Positions 18,688 through 28,214 of a DNA stretch of 64,000 nucleotides are shown piece by piece. Each line of letters starts with the position of its first letter. The stretch's first letter is position 1. The translations under genes were made by a program, and so were the position numbers. The stretch comes from Saprospirales bacterium (GTDB lineage: Bacteria; Bacteroidota; Bacteroidia; Chitinophagales; Saprospiraceae). The notes under the pieces are model-generated. The model had not been told where the DNA came from. It did not search any database and worked only from the letters and a program-made list of their open reading frames with translations. The stretch covers positions 66,387 to 130,386 of the forward strand of contig JADJBL010000014.1 in the NCBI GenBank assembly GCA_016703765.1, written 5' to 3'.

Positions 18688-19556
18688 ATGCAGTCCTGTT
18701 TTTCGGCAATTCCCCATCCCAAAGCGGTTGGCGCTTGGGTAAAGCGTATATCCGCGTTGGTATGTCCGTTTTGAAGCAGCATTTTCAGCAGAGCAGAGGC
18801 TGGGGTCACAGGCAGGTCGTATAAATCCCGGTCGCGACTTCCGAGTTGTTCCTGCAAGTGGCCGGAGTAGTATAGCCTGAGTCCCGGGCCGAGCAGGTAT
18901 TGCTCTTTTCCAATTTTGTCGTCGTTTGCCACAAAGGGCGAGCGCTTTTCATAAACCGTTTGCAGGGTGTCGGGTGTGCCTCCGAGCTCGCTTTCCAATA
19001 CAGATTTCCAATACCCGGCCTCGGCCAGGGCTTCCGGGGAGGAGTTCCGCTCGAGGTCGCGCGAACAGCTGTTCCACCATTCGATGAGGTCCACCGGAGT
19101 GTCCACCGCGAAAACGGCCCTGGGGCGGTTGGGGTAAAATTGGGCTCCAGCCCAGCATTCTTCGGCATACTGCAAAGCGATGATTCCACCGGGCCCAAAG
19201 CCTCCGATTGCCAAGCTTCCGGGAGGTATTTTGAACGTAGACTGGGCATGGTCGAGGACCTCGTTCAGAAAGCTGAAAGAAAGGGGCGTGAGCAACAATC
19301 CGCCCGGATTTGGAACAGCGATCAACACCATTCCCGACCGGGATGCCAGGGAGGTAAATGCGCTGTCCCGGAGTAATTCCTCCGGGCTCTGGCCGGGTCC
19401 TGTGGTGAGCAAAATCAAACCCTTGGTAGTATCGGCAGGCGCCAAGGCGAAATACCCCGCCGTTTTTTTGGGTTGAAGGGCGTGGAAAACCGGCTGCGCC
19501 GGAATGCCTAAAGCCGTAAGGCTAAAGAGGAAGAACAGGAGGGGAATCCGGATCAT
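18642..19556 (-). CDS. secreted alpha/beta-hydrolase-like protein with degenerate nucleophile elbow
   Basis: A 304-residue exported protein: MIRIPLLFFLFSLTALGIPAQ is a signal peptide. The body follows an esterase-like plan: GLILLTTGPGQSPEELL, VLIAVPNPGGLLLTPL (oxyanion region), HAQSTFKIPPGSLAIGGFGPGG where the canonical GxSxG elbow reads GFGPG, so the nucleophilic Ser is replaced by Gly, and a late NGHTNADIRF where the catalytic His might be. It is therefore probably a non-catalytic member or uses another residue. The start overlaps the desaturase stop by 4 bases (ATGA-type), implying translational coupling downstream of it. Confidence 0.7.
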   Translation of the reverse strand: MIRIPLLFFLFSLTALGIPAQPVFHALQPKKTAGYFALAPADTTKGLILLTTGPGQSPEELLRDSAFTSLASRSGMVLIAVPNPGGLLLTPLSFSFLNEVLDHAQSTFKIPPGSLAIGGFGPGGIIALQYAEECWAGAQFYPNRPRAVFAVDTPVDLIEWWNSCSRDLERNSSPEALAEAGYWKSVLESELGGTPDTLQTVYEKRSPFVANDDKIGKEQYLLGPGLRLYYSGHLQEQLGSRDRDLYDLPVTPASALLKMLLQNGHTNADIRFTQAPTALGWGIAEKQDCIHWIVSTITGSAPRE

Positions 19557-20656
19557 GAAAGTATGGGTTCTTGCTGCGAACCGAACATTTTAAGCACCCT
19601 CAGGTGCGAGGCCAGCGCTTTGGTCATGGTCGGATACTCGTGATAGGGCAAATGAAATTCCTGGGCGGTTTTTTTAACGATCTCGGAGATCTTCGGGTAG
19701 TGAACATGGCAGACATTGGGGAAGAGGTGGTGCTCCACCTGGAAATTCAGCCCCCCCACGTACCAGGTGATCAAGGGGTTCTTCTTTGCAAAATCGGCCG
19801 TAGTGGCCAGCTGGTGGATCGCCCAGGTATTTTCCATCGTACCCGTGGGGTTGGGCTTGAAGTGGGCCGGACCCTCCACGACGTGGGCCAGCTGGAAAAT
19901 GACCGTGATAACAAAACCCGAAACCATCAACATCGCCAGGAAACCCAGAAGGATCATCCACCAGGGGTTAGGGGAAACGAGTATGGGAATGGCGACCAGA
20001 TAGCCGAGGAAAAAGACTTTCCAGAATATGAGCTTTACCCATTCGGCGGTAGGTTTTCCGCCATTTTGCTCGGTGAGTCCGGCTTTATTGTATTTGTCGA
20101 GCTGGATGATATCCTTGTCAATGACCCAGCCCACCGTGGCGAGGGTGTAGAGAAACAGAGCATACCAATGCTGGTAGCGGTGGATCTTCAGGTATTTGCC
20201 GTGCGGCGAAAGGCGAAGGATGGGCTTGTCGTCGATATCTTCGTCCAGTTCGTAAATATTGGTGTAGGTATGGTGCTTTACGTTGTGCTGGATGCGCCAA
20301 TTGAACGAATTTCCTCCGATCAGGTCCATCGTATGGCTGAGCAGGTTGTTCACCCATTTTTTCTTGGAATAGGCGCCGTGGTTGGCGTCGTGCATGACGG
20401 CCAGCCCGATCCCCGACAGGCCAAGGCCCATGAGGACCCAGAGAATGAGGCTGCTCCAGCCGCTGAGCCAGCCGAGCAAGAGGCCGACATAGGGGACCAG
20501 GTAGAAGGCAAACATCGAAATGGTTTTGAGCACCATGAGGAAGTTTGCGTTCTGTGACAGATGGTTTTCCTGAAAATAATCATTGACCCTCGTCCGCAGG
20601 GTTTGATAGAACTGCGTAGGGTCGTGTTTGGGAAATTTTACAAATGATTGTTGCAT
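19553..20656 (-). CDS. membrane fatty acid desaturase (acyl-CoA/acyl-lipid type)
   Basis: A 367-residue integral membrane di-iron enzyme that introduces a double bond into acyl chains. The three histidine boxes are present: VMHDANHGA, HNVKHHTYTN and NFQVEHHLFP; the QxxHH form of the third box is usual in front-end (delta-6-like) desaturases. Hydrophobic pairs flank them (FAFYLVPYVGLLLGW, WVLMGLGLSGIGLAV, FFLGYLVAIPILV, ILLGFLAMLMVSGFVITVIF). The ATG at 20656 (MQQSFVKFP) is preferred to one at 20701, which would overlap the upstream ClpABC-like gene. That gene ends 10 bases before, so read-through from it is possible. Confidence 0.9.
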   Translation of the reverse strand: MQQSFVKFPKHDPTQFYQTLRTRVNDYFQENHLSQNANFLMVLKTISMFAFYLVPYVGLLLGWLSGWSSLILWVLMGLGLSGIGLAVMHDANHGAYSKKKWVNNLLSHTMDLIGGNSFNWRIQHNVKHHTYTNIYELDEDIDDKPILRLSPHGKYLKIHRYQHWYALFLYTLATVGWVIDKDIIQLDKYNKAGLTEQNGGKPTAEWVKLIFWKVFFLGYLVAIPILVSPNPWWMILLGFLAMLMVSGFVITVIFQLAHVVEGPAHFKPNPTGTMENTWAIHQLATTADFAKKNPLITWYVGGLNFQVEHHLFPNVCHVHYPKISEIVKKTAQEFHLPYHEYPTMTKALASHLRVLKMFGSQQEPILS

Positions 20657-20666
20657 AACATCAACT

Positions 20667-23600
20667 TTAAAATAACAATTCTTTCTTGACCGTTTCTTCA
20701 AACTGGTCTTTGAGCAGGGAATGCAAATAGACGCCGAGGTTGTGGCCGAAATAAGCTTCCTTCAATTTATAGGCCGTATCACTCAGGTTGTTTTTAACCA
20801 CCGTGCGGCGGATGGCCTGGCTTAGATAATAATCCAGGCGGTGGATGGTATTGGGAATATGGGGCGATTGGGTCGAAACCTGGACGGAATAGTAAAGATG
20901 CTCCTTTTCTGTCTGGTCCCAGCGCTGGAAGCCGGACTCGCCTTTTAAAAACCACCAGGCGCCGGGCCCTTTGATCTCCCATTGCACGCCGTAAAGTACC
21001 TCGTCGGAATCCGAAGCCTGTAGATTGGTCAGCCATGATTTTTCTGTGTCCCAGGGCCGCAGGTAGAAAAATTCGTTGCCGGAAGGGGTGATGACCCGGG
21101 TATCTGGTTCGGGCACGGAGGGCAATGACCTGGATAGAGGAGTTAGCCAGATGCTGTAGCCTTCTATTTTGTAATCCTGCTTTTCGATGATCTGAAGATA
21201 ACAGCGCAAAATCTGATCCTGCGGTTTGCCATAGATACTCAACCAACAAGCATCTCCGGGGAATAGTTGCAGGAACAGGTCCTCGAGGTAGCTTTCCCAA
21301 TCTGATTTCCAGGAGTCGAGCTTGGTGGAAAAATCGGGCTGATAAGGGTTGAAACCCATACAGGCCATGGAAATATCCGCCTCCAGCTTTTCGGCTTGTT
21401 GTTTGATGAGCTTGAAGCGCGCTTTTGACTTGCTGTATTGGTCGTGGAGCTGGCTTTTCTTTTTGCTCCGGTAAAAGAGTTGGGGCTGTTTTTCCTTTTC
21501 CCTGTCCAGAATGGCCAGTTCGTTGACCAGCTTAAGGTAGGAGGCGCCGTCTTCGAGCCTTTGCACCTCCTTTCTCTTGTCGGAGGAGAGGTTGGCCAGG
21601 TTGAATTTTTCGAGTTCCTCCAGGAGCAGTTCCATGCTCAGGGGGTCGGTTTCGGCTTGTATGTCGAGGCGCTCCTTATCCCGCTTCACGTTGATCAGCA
21701 CGTGGTCGAGCGAATCCCGCTGGTTGAGAAGCTGTGCGAGGGGAATGGCCAGTTCGGTCTGCATGGTCCTTTGGAGGTAGCGGGCGCCGTAGAGCGGGTT
21801 AAATCCTTTCTCGGCGAGGTAATCGAGCACATCGTCCCCCATCTCCAGGGTCAGTTTTCTTCCGCGGATGCCTTCCCTCGTTTTGAGCAATTGAAGCTCC
21901 CGGTTGACGACCTGCCTCATAGTCTCGCGCGAAAGGGGCTGGAAGGCGATGACCTGATCGATCCGGTTGAACATTTCCGGCCGGAAAAACTGCTGTACGG
22001 AGTGCAGAAAATGCTGGTTGACGACCTGGGTTTCGAGGGTCTTTTTCCACCCGATCCGGTTGGTCTGAAATTTGGAAGCCCCGATATTGGAGGTGAGGAT
22101 GACCATAGTGCTGCAAAAATTGGCGATCTGGCCCCGGCTGTCCGTCAACCGGCCCTCGCTGAGCACCTGGAGCAGGTAATCGAAAAAGCTTGGATGGGCT
22201 TTCTCCACCTCGTCGAACAGGAGGACTCCGAAAGGCTCCCGGCGCACGGCGCTGGTCAGCAATCCCTCCGAATGAGCCCCGCTTCCGATGAGGTTCCGCA
22301 CGGCATAAGCAGTCGAAAATTCGCTCATGTCGAAGCGGGTGAGCCGTTCGCGGCTTCCGAACATAAACTGGGCCAGCACCTTGACCAACTCGGTTTTCCC
22401 AACCCCGGTGGGTCCCACGAAGAGAAAGGAGGCGATCGGCTTGCCGCTCCGGTTCATCCCCGTTTTAACCGAGCTGAGCACGTTGATCAGACTATCCACC
22501 GCATGGCCCTGCCCGAAGACATTCGAGTCGAAGGTCGAGCGGACCTGCTCGAAATCCACCGGAATAGCCGGATCGACCATAAAGGGCGGCATTCCGGTTT
22601 CCATGCAGAAATGACGAATGATCTCGCTCTTGCCGAGGGAGATTCGGCTTTTCTTTACCTCGTCTTTCGCAGCGGATTTTTTATATAACAATAGACTTTC
22701 CAGGAATCGGATGGGTTTTCCCGGGAATCCCGCATAGGGCGTGTACCTCCTGTTCAGGCGGATCAATTCCTCGATGGCGTCCTTGGGGAGCTCCACCCTT
22801 TGATCGGAGGCGATATCGTTCACTTTTTTTACGATGATTTCCTCCAGCATCGCGGTGGGCTCCTCGAGGTGCAGGAGCTGGAAATGGCCCAGATAGGAGG
22901 GGCTATTGAGCTCGATGAGGGCTTTTTCCTCGGAGGTACATTCGCCGATAAGGGTGATTTCGCCTTTGCTCAGGTAGGGGAGCAGGTAGTCCGCCAGGCT
23001 GACCGTATTGCCCTCGTATTTGCCCACTTCGAACAACTCGTTGAGGTTGCGGATGAAGAGGATCGCCTTGTTGGTTTTCAGCTCTTTGCACAACTGGGAA
23101 AGGTTTTCCTGCCACCCCATGTCGGTGCTCAGTTCTTTGATCATCATGGAGGCGGTGGTTTCCCAGATCTCCTCCTGGATGCCCAATTTCGCTTTCTGGC
23201 GGATCAGCTCCTTGACCAGCGCCGTTTTGCCAACGCCGTTCGGACCGAGAAGGAGCACGTTTTTGATGTACGGGCTTTTGAGGGTTCTCGCAAATTTTTG
23301 CAACTCCTGTTCCCGCCCGTATGTCGAGGGCCGGCTTACCCGCGGCTGGAAAGCCACTTTGCCCAGCCAGCTCTCCTGTTGCAGGGCGGGGGATTGCTGC
23401 TGCTCTTTCGGCGTGGGGAAAATCGCTTTTATGCCCGTACTTTCCACCTCCACCGAGTCGTACCAGATCAAGGACACCACCCTTTGCAGGTGGATGAGCC
23501 GGTGATTTCTCGAAAAATCGAGTCGTACCACCTCCTGGAGGCTTTTTTCCAGGTCTTCCTCGCTGAGGGAAAATGCTTCTCCTCCGGTTGCAGGGATCAG

Positions 23601-23930
23601 GCCCCAGAAGCCGCGGCCTTCCACCCGCCGGAGGATGTAATCGAAGTCCAGTTCGAAAGCGGGATGGGTAAAACGGTTTTCCGAGGCCTTGAAATGGACG
23701 CTCAGCTTTCTGATTTCATAAGGCCCTTGCTGGTATTCGTGGAGAATAGACTGAAATTGTCCGCCATTTAGCAATTCCTTTTGCAGGGATTCGGAATATC
23801 TTTGGGCCAGGGTTTCCAGATTGGTACCGACCCGCAATGCCTGCTTGTCCAGCAGCGGCAGCCATACATCGCCCCCGGAAATGAAACGCAATTTTACCGC
23901 GTGGAATGGGATGGTTATCGAATAAGCCAT
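20667..23930 (-). CDS. ClpABC-like double AAA+ protein with inactive D1, no Clp-N repeats and release-factor-like C-terminus
   Basis: A 1087-residue protein. Residues 1-200 are unlike Clp N-domains. D1 has a Walker A loop (LLGPNGVGKTAL, about 229-238), but Walker B, normally ILFIDE, reads ILFIRN (about 291-296), losing the Mg-coordinating and catalytic acids. D2 is intact: FVGPTGVGKTEL (504-515), VLLFDEVEKAHPSFFDYLLQ (569-588), ILTSNIGAS sensor 1, FNRID arginine finger (about 654-658), and GARYLQRT sensor 2. No M-domain is seen between D1 and D2. A helical stretch (about 765-880) leads to a C-terminal domain whose EIKGPGAWWFLKGESGFQRW resembles the codon-recognition (PCRF) domain of peptide-chain release factors, but without a GGQ domain. 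It is divergent from the AAA+ gene at 24072. Substrate and partners are unknown. Confidence 0.8.
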   Translation of the reverse strand: MAYSITIPFHAVKLRFISGGDVWLPLLDKQALRVGTNLETLAQRYSESLQKELLNGGQFQSILHEYQQGPYEIRKLSVHFKASENRFTHPAFELDFDYILRRVEGRGFWGLIPATGGEAFSLSEEDLEKSLQEVVRLDFSRNHRLIHLQRVVSLIWYDSVEVESTGIKAIFPTPKEQQQSPALQQESWLGKVAFQPRVSRPSTYGREQELQKFARTLKSPYIKNVLLLGPNGVGKTALVKELIRQKAKLGIQEEIWETTASMMIKELSTDMGWQENLSQLCKELKTNKAILFIRNLNELFEVGKYEGNTVSLADYLLPYLSKGEITLIGECTSEEKALIELNSPSYLGHFQLLHLEEPTAMLEEIIVKKVNDIASDQRVELPKDAIEELIRLNRRYTPYAGFPGKPIRFLESLLLYKKSAAKDEVKKSRISLGKSEIIRHFCMETGMPPFMVDPAIPVDFEQVRSTFDSNVFGQGHAVDSLINVLSSVKTGMNRSGKPIASFLFVGPTGVGKTELVKVLAQFMFGSRERLTRFDMSEFSTAYAVRNLIGSGAHSEGLLTSAVRREPFGVLLFDEVEKAHPSFFDYLLQVLSEGRLTDSRGQIANFCSTMVILTSNIGASKFQTNRIGWKKTLETQVVNQHFLHSVQQFFRPEMFNRIDQVIAFQPLSRETMRQVVNRELQLLKTREGIRGRKLTLEMGDDVLDYLAEKGFNPLYGARYLQRTMQTELAIPLAQLLNQRDSLDHVLINVKRDKERLDIQAETDPLSMELLLEELEKFNLANLSSDKRKEVQRLEDGASYLKLVNELAILDREKEKQPQLFYRSKKKSQLHDQYSKSKARFKLIKQQAEKLEADISMACMGFNPYQPDFSTKLDSWKSDWESYLEDLFLQLFPGDACWLSIYGKPQDQILRCYLQIIEKQDYKIEGYSIWLTPLSRSLPSVPEPDTRVITPSGNEFFYLRPWDTEKSWLTNLQASDSDEVLYGVQWEIKGPGAWWFLKGESGFQRWDQTEKEHLYYSVQVSTQSPHIPNTIHRLDYYLSQAIRRTVVKNNLSDTAYKLKEAYFGHNLGVYLHSLLKDQFEETVKKELLF

Positions 23931-24071
23931 ATTGAATGAGGCGAAGATACAAAGTAGGCCGTCAAAAATTTTGATATTACCTCGGTAGTTTTTTATATTG
24001 CTCTTTCATCGGACTGAAACTCAAAAGGGGGTTAAACTGTTGCTTTAAAAGTTTCCCCCTATAAATCACGA

Positions 24072-26789
24072 ATGGCTATCAGCAATCAAAATCCAGATTC
24101 CAAACGGTTTAAATTTCGCGAACTCAAGGTGTACGCATCGACCGAGTGGCTGGCGGATAACAAAAAAAAGTATCGGCAGGTCTTCGACCGCTTTGAAACC
24201 TCCTATATCTACGCCGAACTCTCTTTTTACAATAAGCTTTTTGACGAAGACGACTGGGAGATAGACATCGAACTCAAGTGCTATTCCCTCAAACGCGGCC
24301 GGAAGGAGATGTGCAACCTGCCTTTCCGCAGGAAGGTCAGCAAATACGACCACGTAATTTATATCCGCGAAGGCTGGGGCAACAAGATCGAAGGCGCTTT
24401 CTGGAAAAAGGGCACCTACTGCTGGGAAGCCTGGATCGAAGGCGAAAAAGCGGCCACCAAATATTTTTATGTCGAGGACGCCGGCAAGGAATTCCTCAAA
24501 GGCGAAAACCCATACATCGACGTCCACTCCCTTCGCCTCTACGAAGGCCCCTACGACGACGTACTGGAAGAAGACCGGCTCTACTACAAGGCTTTTAGCG
24601 CCGAGGAGACCCGCTATATTTACGCGGAGATCGTCCTCAAAAATCTCATCCCCAACAAGAACTGGCACTGCGAACTGTTCGCCAAATTCTATAACGACGC
24701 CCGGGAACTGAAAGGCCAGGTCGTGCGACTGCAAAGGATCGAAACCAAAGACGAACTCATCCGGATCACCGCCGGCTGGGGCTCCAACGTGAAAGGCTCC
24801 TGGCGCGAGGACCGCTACACGGCGGAAATCATCTTCATGGACAAGCTCCTCGCCGTGATCCCCTTCGAAGTCAGCGACCGATTCGAAGAAGGCACGGCCA
24901 TGATCTATTTGCCAAACCACAACTCCCCCCTACTTTTTACCCCTGACGAGGACTTCCACGCCACCTTCGAAGAAGTGATCGGCAAGCTGGACCTTTTGGT
25001 GGGCCTGCACCAGATCAAAAAACAGGTGCGCGATCACGCCAAGTATATCAAATTCCTGCAGCTCCGCAGGGAGAAAGGGTACGATGAAAAGGAGGAAATC
25101 AATGTCCACTCCGTATTTATCGGCAACCCGGGCACGGGCAAAACTACCGTCGCCAAAATGATGGGCCGGTTGTACCAGAAAATGGGACTCCTTTCCAAAG
25201 GGCATGTGCACGAGGTGGACCGGGTGGACCTGGTCGGAGAATACATCGGCCAAACCGCGCCTAAAGTCAAGGATGCCATTGAAAAAGCCCGCGGCGGAGT
25301 CCTCTTCATCGACGAGGCCTATTCGCTTGCCCGCTCCAACGACGATACCAAGGATTTCGGCCGCGAAGTCATTGAGATACTGGTCAAAGAAATGTCAAAC
25401 GGGAAAGGAGACTTGGCGGTGATCGTAGCCGGTTACCCCAAGGAAATGCAGCATTTTCTGGACTCGAACCCGGGCCTGAAGTCCAGATTTAAGCTCTATT
25501 TCGAATTTTCAGACTACCTGCCCCAGGAACTGTCCCAGATCGCGGACTACGCCTGCCAGGAAAAAGAGGTCGAACTGATCCCCGAGGCCCGGATGAAGAT
25601 CGACGATATGATCGTCAAGGCTTATCGCAACCGCGATCGCACCTTCGGCAACGCCCGCTTCGTGTTTGACCTGATTGAACACGCGAAGGTCAATCTCGGC
25701 CTGCGGGTCATGTCGCTGGATTCTCCCAAAACGCTACCATCCGACCTGCTCGGCAGGATCGAATTGGAAGACGTCGACCGGATCGAGCTCAATAAAAAGC
25801 GCGAGCTGCCGCATATCCCCATAGACGAAAAGCTGCTCATCGAGGCCATGGACGAGCTCAACCACCTCATCGGCATGCAGAATATCAAACGCCAGATCAA
25901 CGAGATGGTGCGCCTGGTACGTTACTACCGCGAAACCGGCCGGGATGTGCTCAACAGCTTTTTCCTGCATACCGTTTTTATCGGAAACCCCGGTACGGGC
26001 AAAACCACTGTGGCCCGCATCCTGACCAAGATATACAAGGCGCTCGGCATTCTGGAACGGGGCCACATGGTCGAAACCGATCGCCAGGGCCTGGTGGCCG
26101 GCTTTGTCGGCCAGACCGCCATCAAAACCGCCGAAAAGATCGAGGAAGCGATGGGCGGCATCCTGTTTATCGACGAGGCCTACGCATTGACCCAAAAGGT
26201 CGGCGGCGCGCACGGAGATTACGGCGATGAGGCCATTCAGACCCTGCTCAAACGCATGGAGGACAAGCGCGGCAATTTTTTCGTCTTCGTGGCCGGTTAT
26301 CCCGAAAACATGGAGGCTTTCCTGAAGGCCAATCCGGGCCTGAGCTCGAGGTTCGACAAGATTCTGAAGTTCGAGGACTACATGCCCGAAGAACTTTCCC
26401 AGATCTCCATGCTCATGCTGGAGGAGAAAGGGCTCGTTCCTTCCCCCGAAGCCGAGACGCATCTCAAGAAGTACCTCTCCTTTATATACGAGCTGCGCGA
26501 CAAATACTTCGGCAATGCCCGCACGATCCGCTCGATCGTAGAAGAGGCGGTCAAGAACCAGAACCTGCGCCTCGCGGCTTTATCCCTCGAAGAACGAGCC
26601 TTGAATTCCTCTCAGTTGCTGACCATGGACGATGTACGGCACCTGCGCCTGGATAAGAAGGACCTCATTTTCGATCGCCAGCGCATCGGTTTCCGCCGCT
26701 CCGAACCCGTGCCGGACCCAGGATATCAAAGGCCTCCCCAACGCCCCAGACGCCAAGGTTTCCAAAGGGAAGGAGCCAAAACAAAGTGA
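24072..26789 (+). CDS. double CbbX/SpoVK-type AAA+ protein with duplicated N-terminal beta domain
   Basis: A 905-residue protein. Two similar beta-rich domains open it (about 20-135 and 155-270): each has a Y-I-Y-A-E-(L/I) strand, a GWG turn (REGWGNKIEGAFWKKGTYC; TAGWGSNVKGSWREDRYT) and a closing strand. Two CbbX-like AAA+ modules follow, with Walker A GNPGTGKTTVA at about 351 and 638, Walker B VLFIDEAYSLA at about 410 and ILFIDEAYALT at about 697, and arginine fingers in NPGLKSRF and NPGLSSRF. Both appear competent. This type of AAA+ protein remodels bound partners. The end overlaps the convergent methyltransferase by 64 bases. Divergent transcription with the ClpABC-like gene (140 bases between) suggests a functional pair. 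Confidence 0.85.
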   Translation: MAISNQNPDSKRFKFRELKVYASTEWLADNKKKYRQVFDRFETSYIYAELSFYNKLFDEDDWEIDIELKCYSLKRGRKEMCNLPFRRKVSKYDHVIYIREGWGNKIEGAFWKKGTYCWEAWIEGEKAATKYFYVEDAGKEFLKGENPYIDVHSLRLYEGPYDDVLEEDRLYYKAFSAEETRYIYAEIVLKNLIPNKNWHCELFAKFYNDARELKGQVVRLQRIETKDELIRITAGWGSNVKGSWREDRYTAEIIFMDKLLAVIPFEVSDRFEEGTAMIYLPNHNSPLLFTPDEDFHATFEEVIGKLDLLVGLHQIKKQVRDHAKYIKFLQLRREKGYDEKEEINVHSVFIGNPGTGKTTVAKMMGRLYQKMGLLSKGHVHEVDRVDLVGEYIGQTAPKVKDAIEKARGGVLFIDEAYSLARSNDDTKDFGREVIEILVKEMSNGKGDLAVIVAGYPKEMQHFLDSNPGLKSRFKLYFEFSDYLPQELSQIADYACQEKEVELIPEARMKIDDMIVKAYRNRDRTFGNARFVFDLIEHAKVNLGLRVMSLDSPKTLPSDLLGRIELEDVDRIELNKKRELPHIPIDEKLLIEAMDELNHLIGMQNIKRQINEMVRLVRYYRETGRDVLNSFFLHTVFIGNPGTGKTTVARILTKIYKALGILERGHMVETDRQGLVAGFVGQTAIKTAEKIEEAMGGILFIDEAYALTQKVGGAHGDYGDEAIQTLLKRMEDKRGNFFVFVAGYPENMEAFLKANPGLSSRFDKILKFEDYMPEELSQISMLMLEEKGLVPSPEAETHLKKYLSFIYELRDKYFGNARTIRSIVEEAVKNQNLRLAALSLEERALNSSQLLTMDDVRHLRLDKKDLIFDRQRIGFRRSEPVPDPGYQRPPQRPRRQGFQREGAKTK

Positions 26790-27550
26790 GCCGGGTCTCG
26801 AATCTCCTGCCTGAACAGGATAACCCCCAGTCCGTACAGATCGAAACTCATCCGGACTTCAGGCCAGGACTTTAGCTCCTGCCAAGCCCGTTCCATGCCT
26901 TCCGACCAATGGATATCCCCTATGACCCAGACGCTTTCGGGATGCGAGTAGGGAAGGCAGGCGCGGAGATATTTAAGGGTACCCTCCTGGCTGTGATCGC
27001 CGTCGAGGTAGAGGTAATCCAACCGGCCCAGTTGGGCCAGGGCTGTGGGGAGTTGTTCTTCAAAGCGGCCTGTCAGCAGCTCAACCGGGCATTTCATCTT
27101 TTGGAAAGTGTGCTGTGCCAATTGGGCGGTCTGCGGACAGCCCTCTATCGCGATGAACCGGGCGGAAGGAGCGGCAGCCGATTGATAGAGTGCGGAAATG
27201 CCCAGGGAGGCGCCCATTTCGAGCATCGTTTCCGGGCGGCTGAACTGAACGATCCGAAACAACCAGCGGCAAAAGAGGGGAGGGGTAGCGACTTTTCGCG
27301 CCAGATCGGCGATGGAGCGTTCGGAGCTTTTGAATGCGGTGGACCCGGCGCCGAAGTCGCTCACCTGGATTTTCCGACGGTCGCGCAGCCATTCCGCGCG
27401 GAGGTTTTCGGCATCCGAAAAGATGTAGTAGTTGCGCCGGTCCTCCAGCACCTCCCGTGCGAAGGAATAGGCCAGAGGGCTGTGCAGATCGTATACGGTG
27501 GAGGCTTTCCAGGCGTATTTCAGGAAGCGGAAAAATGCCGGCTGATTCAT
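26726..27550 (-). CDS. class I SAM-dependent methyltransferase
   Basis: A 274-residue protein. MLEMGASLGISALYQSAA is a SAM-binding motif I of the O-methyltransferase type, followed by ARFIAIEGCPQTAQLAQHTF (motif II, acidic Glu binding the ribose) and LDYLYLDGDHSQEGTLKYLR, the DGDH signature of catechol/caffeoyl O-methyltransferase-like and cephalosporin hydroxylase-like families. The N-terminal 60 residues (YDLHSPLAYSFAREVLEDRR) are common in Bacteroidota members. Substrate unknown. The C-terminus overlaps that of the AAA+ gene by 64 bases on the opposite strand, a tight convergent arrangement. Confidence 0.85.
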   Translation of the reverse strand: MNQPAFFRFLKYAWKASTVYDLHSPLAYSFAREVLEDRRNYYIFSDAENLRAEWLRDRRKIQVSDFGAGSTAFKSSERSIADLARKVATPPLFCRWLFRIVQFSRPETMLEMGASLGISALYQSAAAPSARFIAIEGCPQTAQLAQHTFQKMKCPVELLTGRFEEQLPTALAQLGRLDYLYLDGDHSQEGTLKYLRACLPYSHPESVWVIGDIHWSEGMERAWQELKSWPEVRMSFDLYGLGVILFRQEIRDPAHFVLAPSLWKPWRLGRWGGL

Positions 27551-27680
27551 AACCTGCGAAATTTAGCCTTTCCCGTTCAAATTCAAACCACTTCGTAAAT
27601 AAGTCCGTTAAATTGGCGTTAAAGCCGCCCGGCCCGGAAATCGCATGTACTAACCCGCCAAAAGGGCGCGTTTATAGGCG

Positions 27681-28214
27681 ATGAAAAGAATAATCCTGCT
27701 CTCGATCCTGGGGCTGGCTGCATTTCAAGCCGACGCCCAATCCTACATCACGGCTATTGGCGCACGAATCGGACCCGACTGGGGACTCACCCTGCAACAA
27801 CGACTAACCAAGAAAATTACAATCGAAGGACTTGCCGAATCCAGTACCTCAAGAGATGAAGTCATGCTGACTGGCCTCCTGGAAATGCACCTTCCCCTCA
27901 TCACTCGTCATTTCAACATCTATGGCGGCGCCGGCATCCACAAAGGCTGGTCGACCAGCAACCGCGACTTTGTCGACGATCCCTACGGCCTCACCTTCAT
28001 CGGCGGCGCCGAACTGACCCTGGGTCGCATCAATATATCCTACGACTTCAAACCCTCTCTCAATATCGACGGCGGCGAACGGCGGTTTTACACCACTCAG
28101 GCCCTCTCCCTCCGCTTCGTCCTGATCAAGGACAGTATCTTCTACGGTGGCGGAAAGAAGAATAGGGAGAGACCGCGATTGGAGGTAGTAGTTGAAAAGT
28201 TGAAAAGTTTATAG
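27681..28214 (+). CDS. outer-membrane beta-barrel-like or secreted protein of unknown function
   Basis: A 177-residue protein. MKRIILLSILGLAAFQADAQ is a signal peptide with AQ cleavage site. The mature chain is beta-rich with alternating hydrophobic residues and turns (AIGARIGPDWGLTLQQRLTK, FNIYGGAGIHKGW, LTFIGGAELTLGRINISYDF), similar to small eight-strand barrels in Bacteroidota. The last nine residues (VVVEKLKSL) are written in the left arm of hairpin R2, so the gene's 3' end has been shaped by that repeat and the native terminus may have been earlier, near the GGGKKNRERPR stretch. Confidence 0.75.
   Translation: MKRIILLSILGLAAFQADAQSYITAIGARIGPDWGLTLQQRLTKKITIEGLAESSTSRDEVMLTGLLEMHLPLITRHFNIYGGAGIHKGWSTSNRDFVDDPYGLTFIGGAELTLGRINISYDFKPSLNIDGGERRFYTTQALSLRFVLIKDSIFYGGGKKNRERPRLEVVVEKLKSL

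Noticed and set aside
20667..23930. Type VI secretion ClpV
   Set aside because: No Tss genes nearby, no Clp-N domain, and D1 is degenerate.
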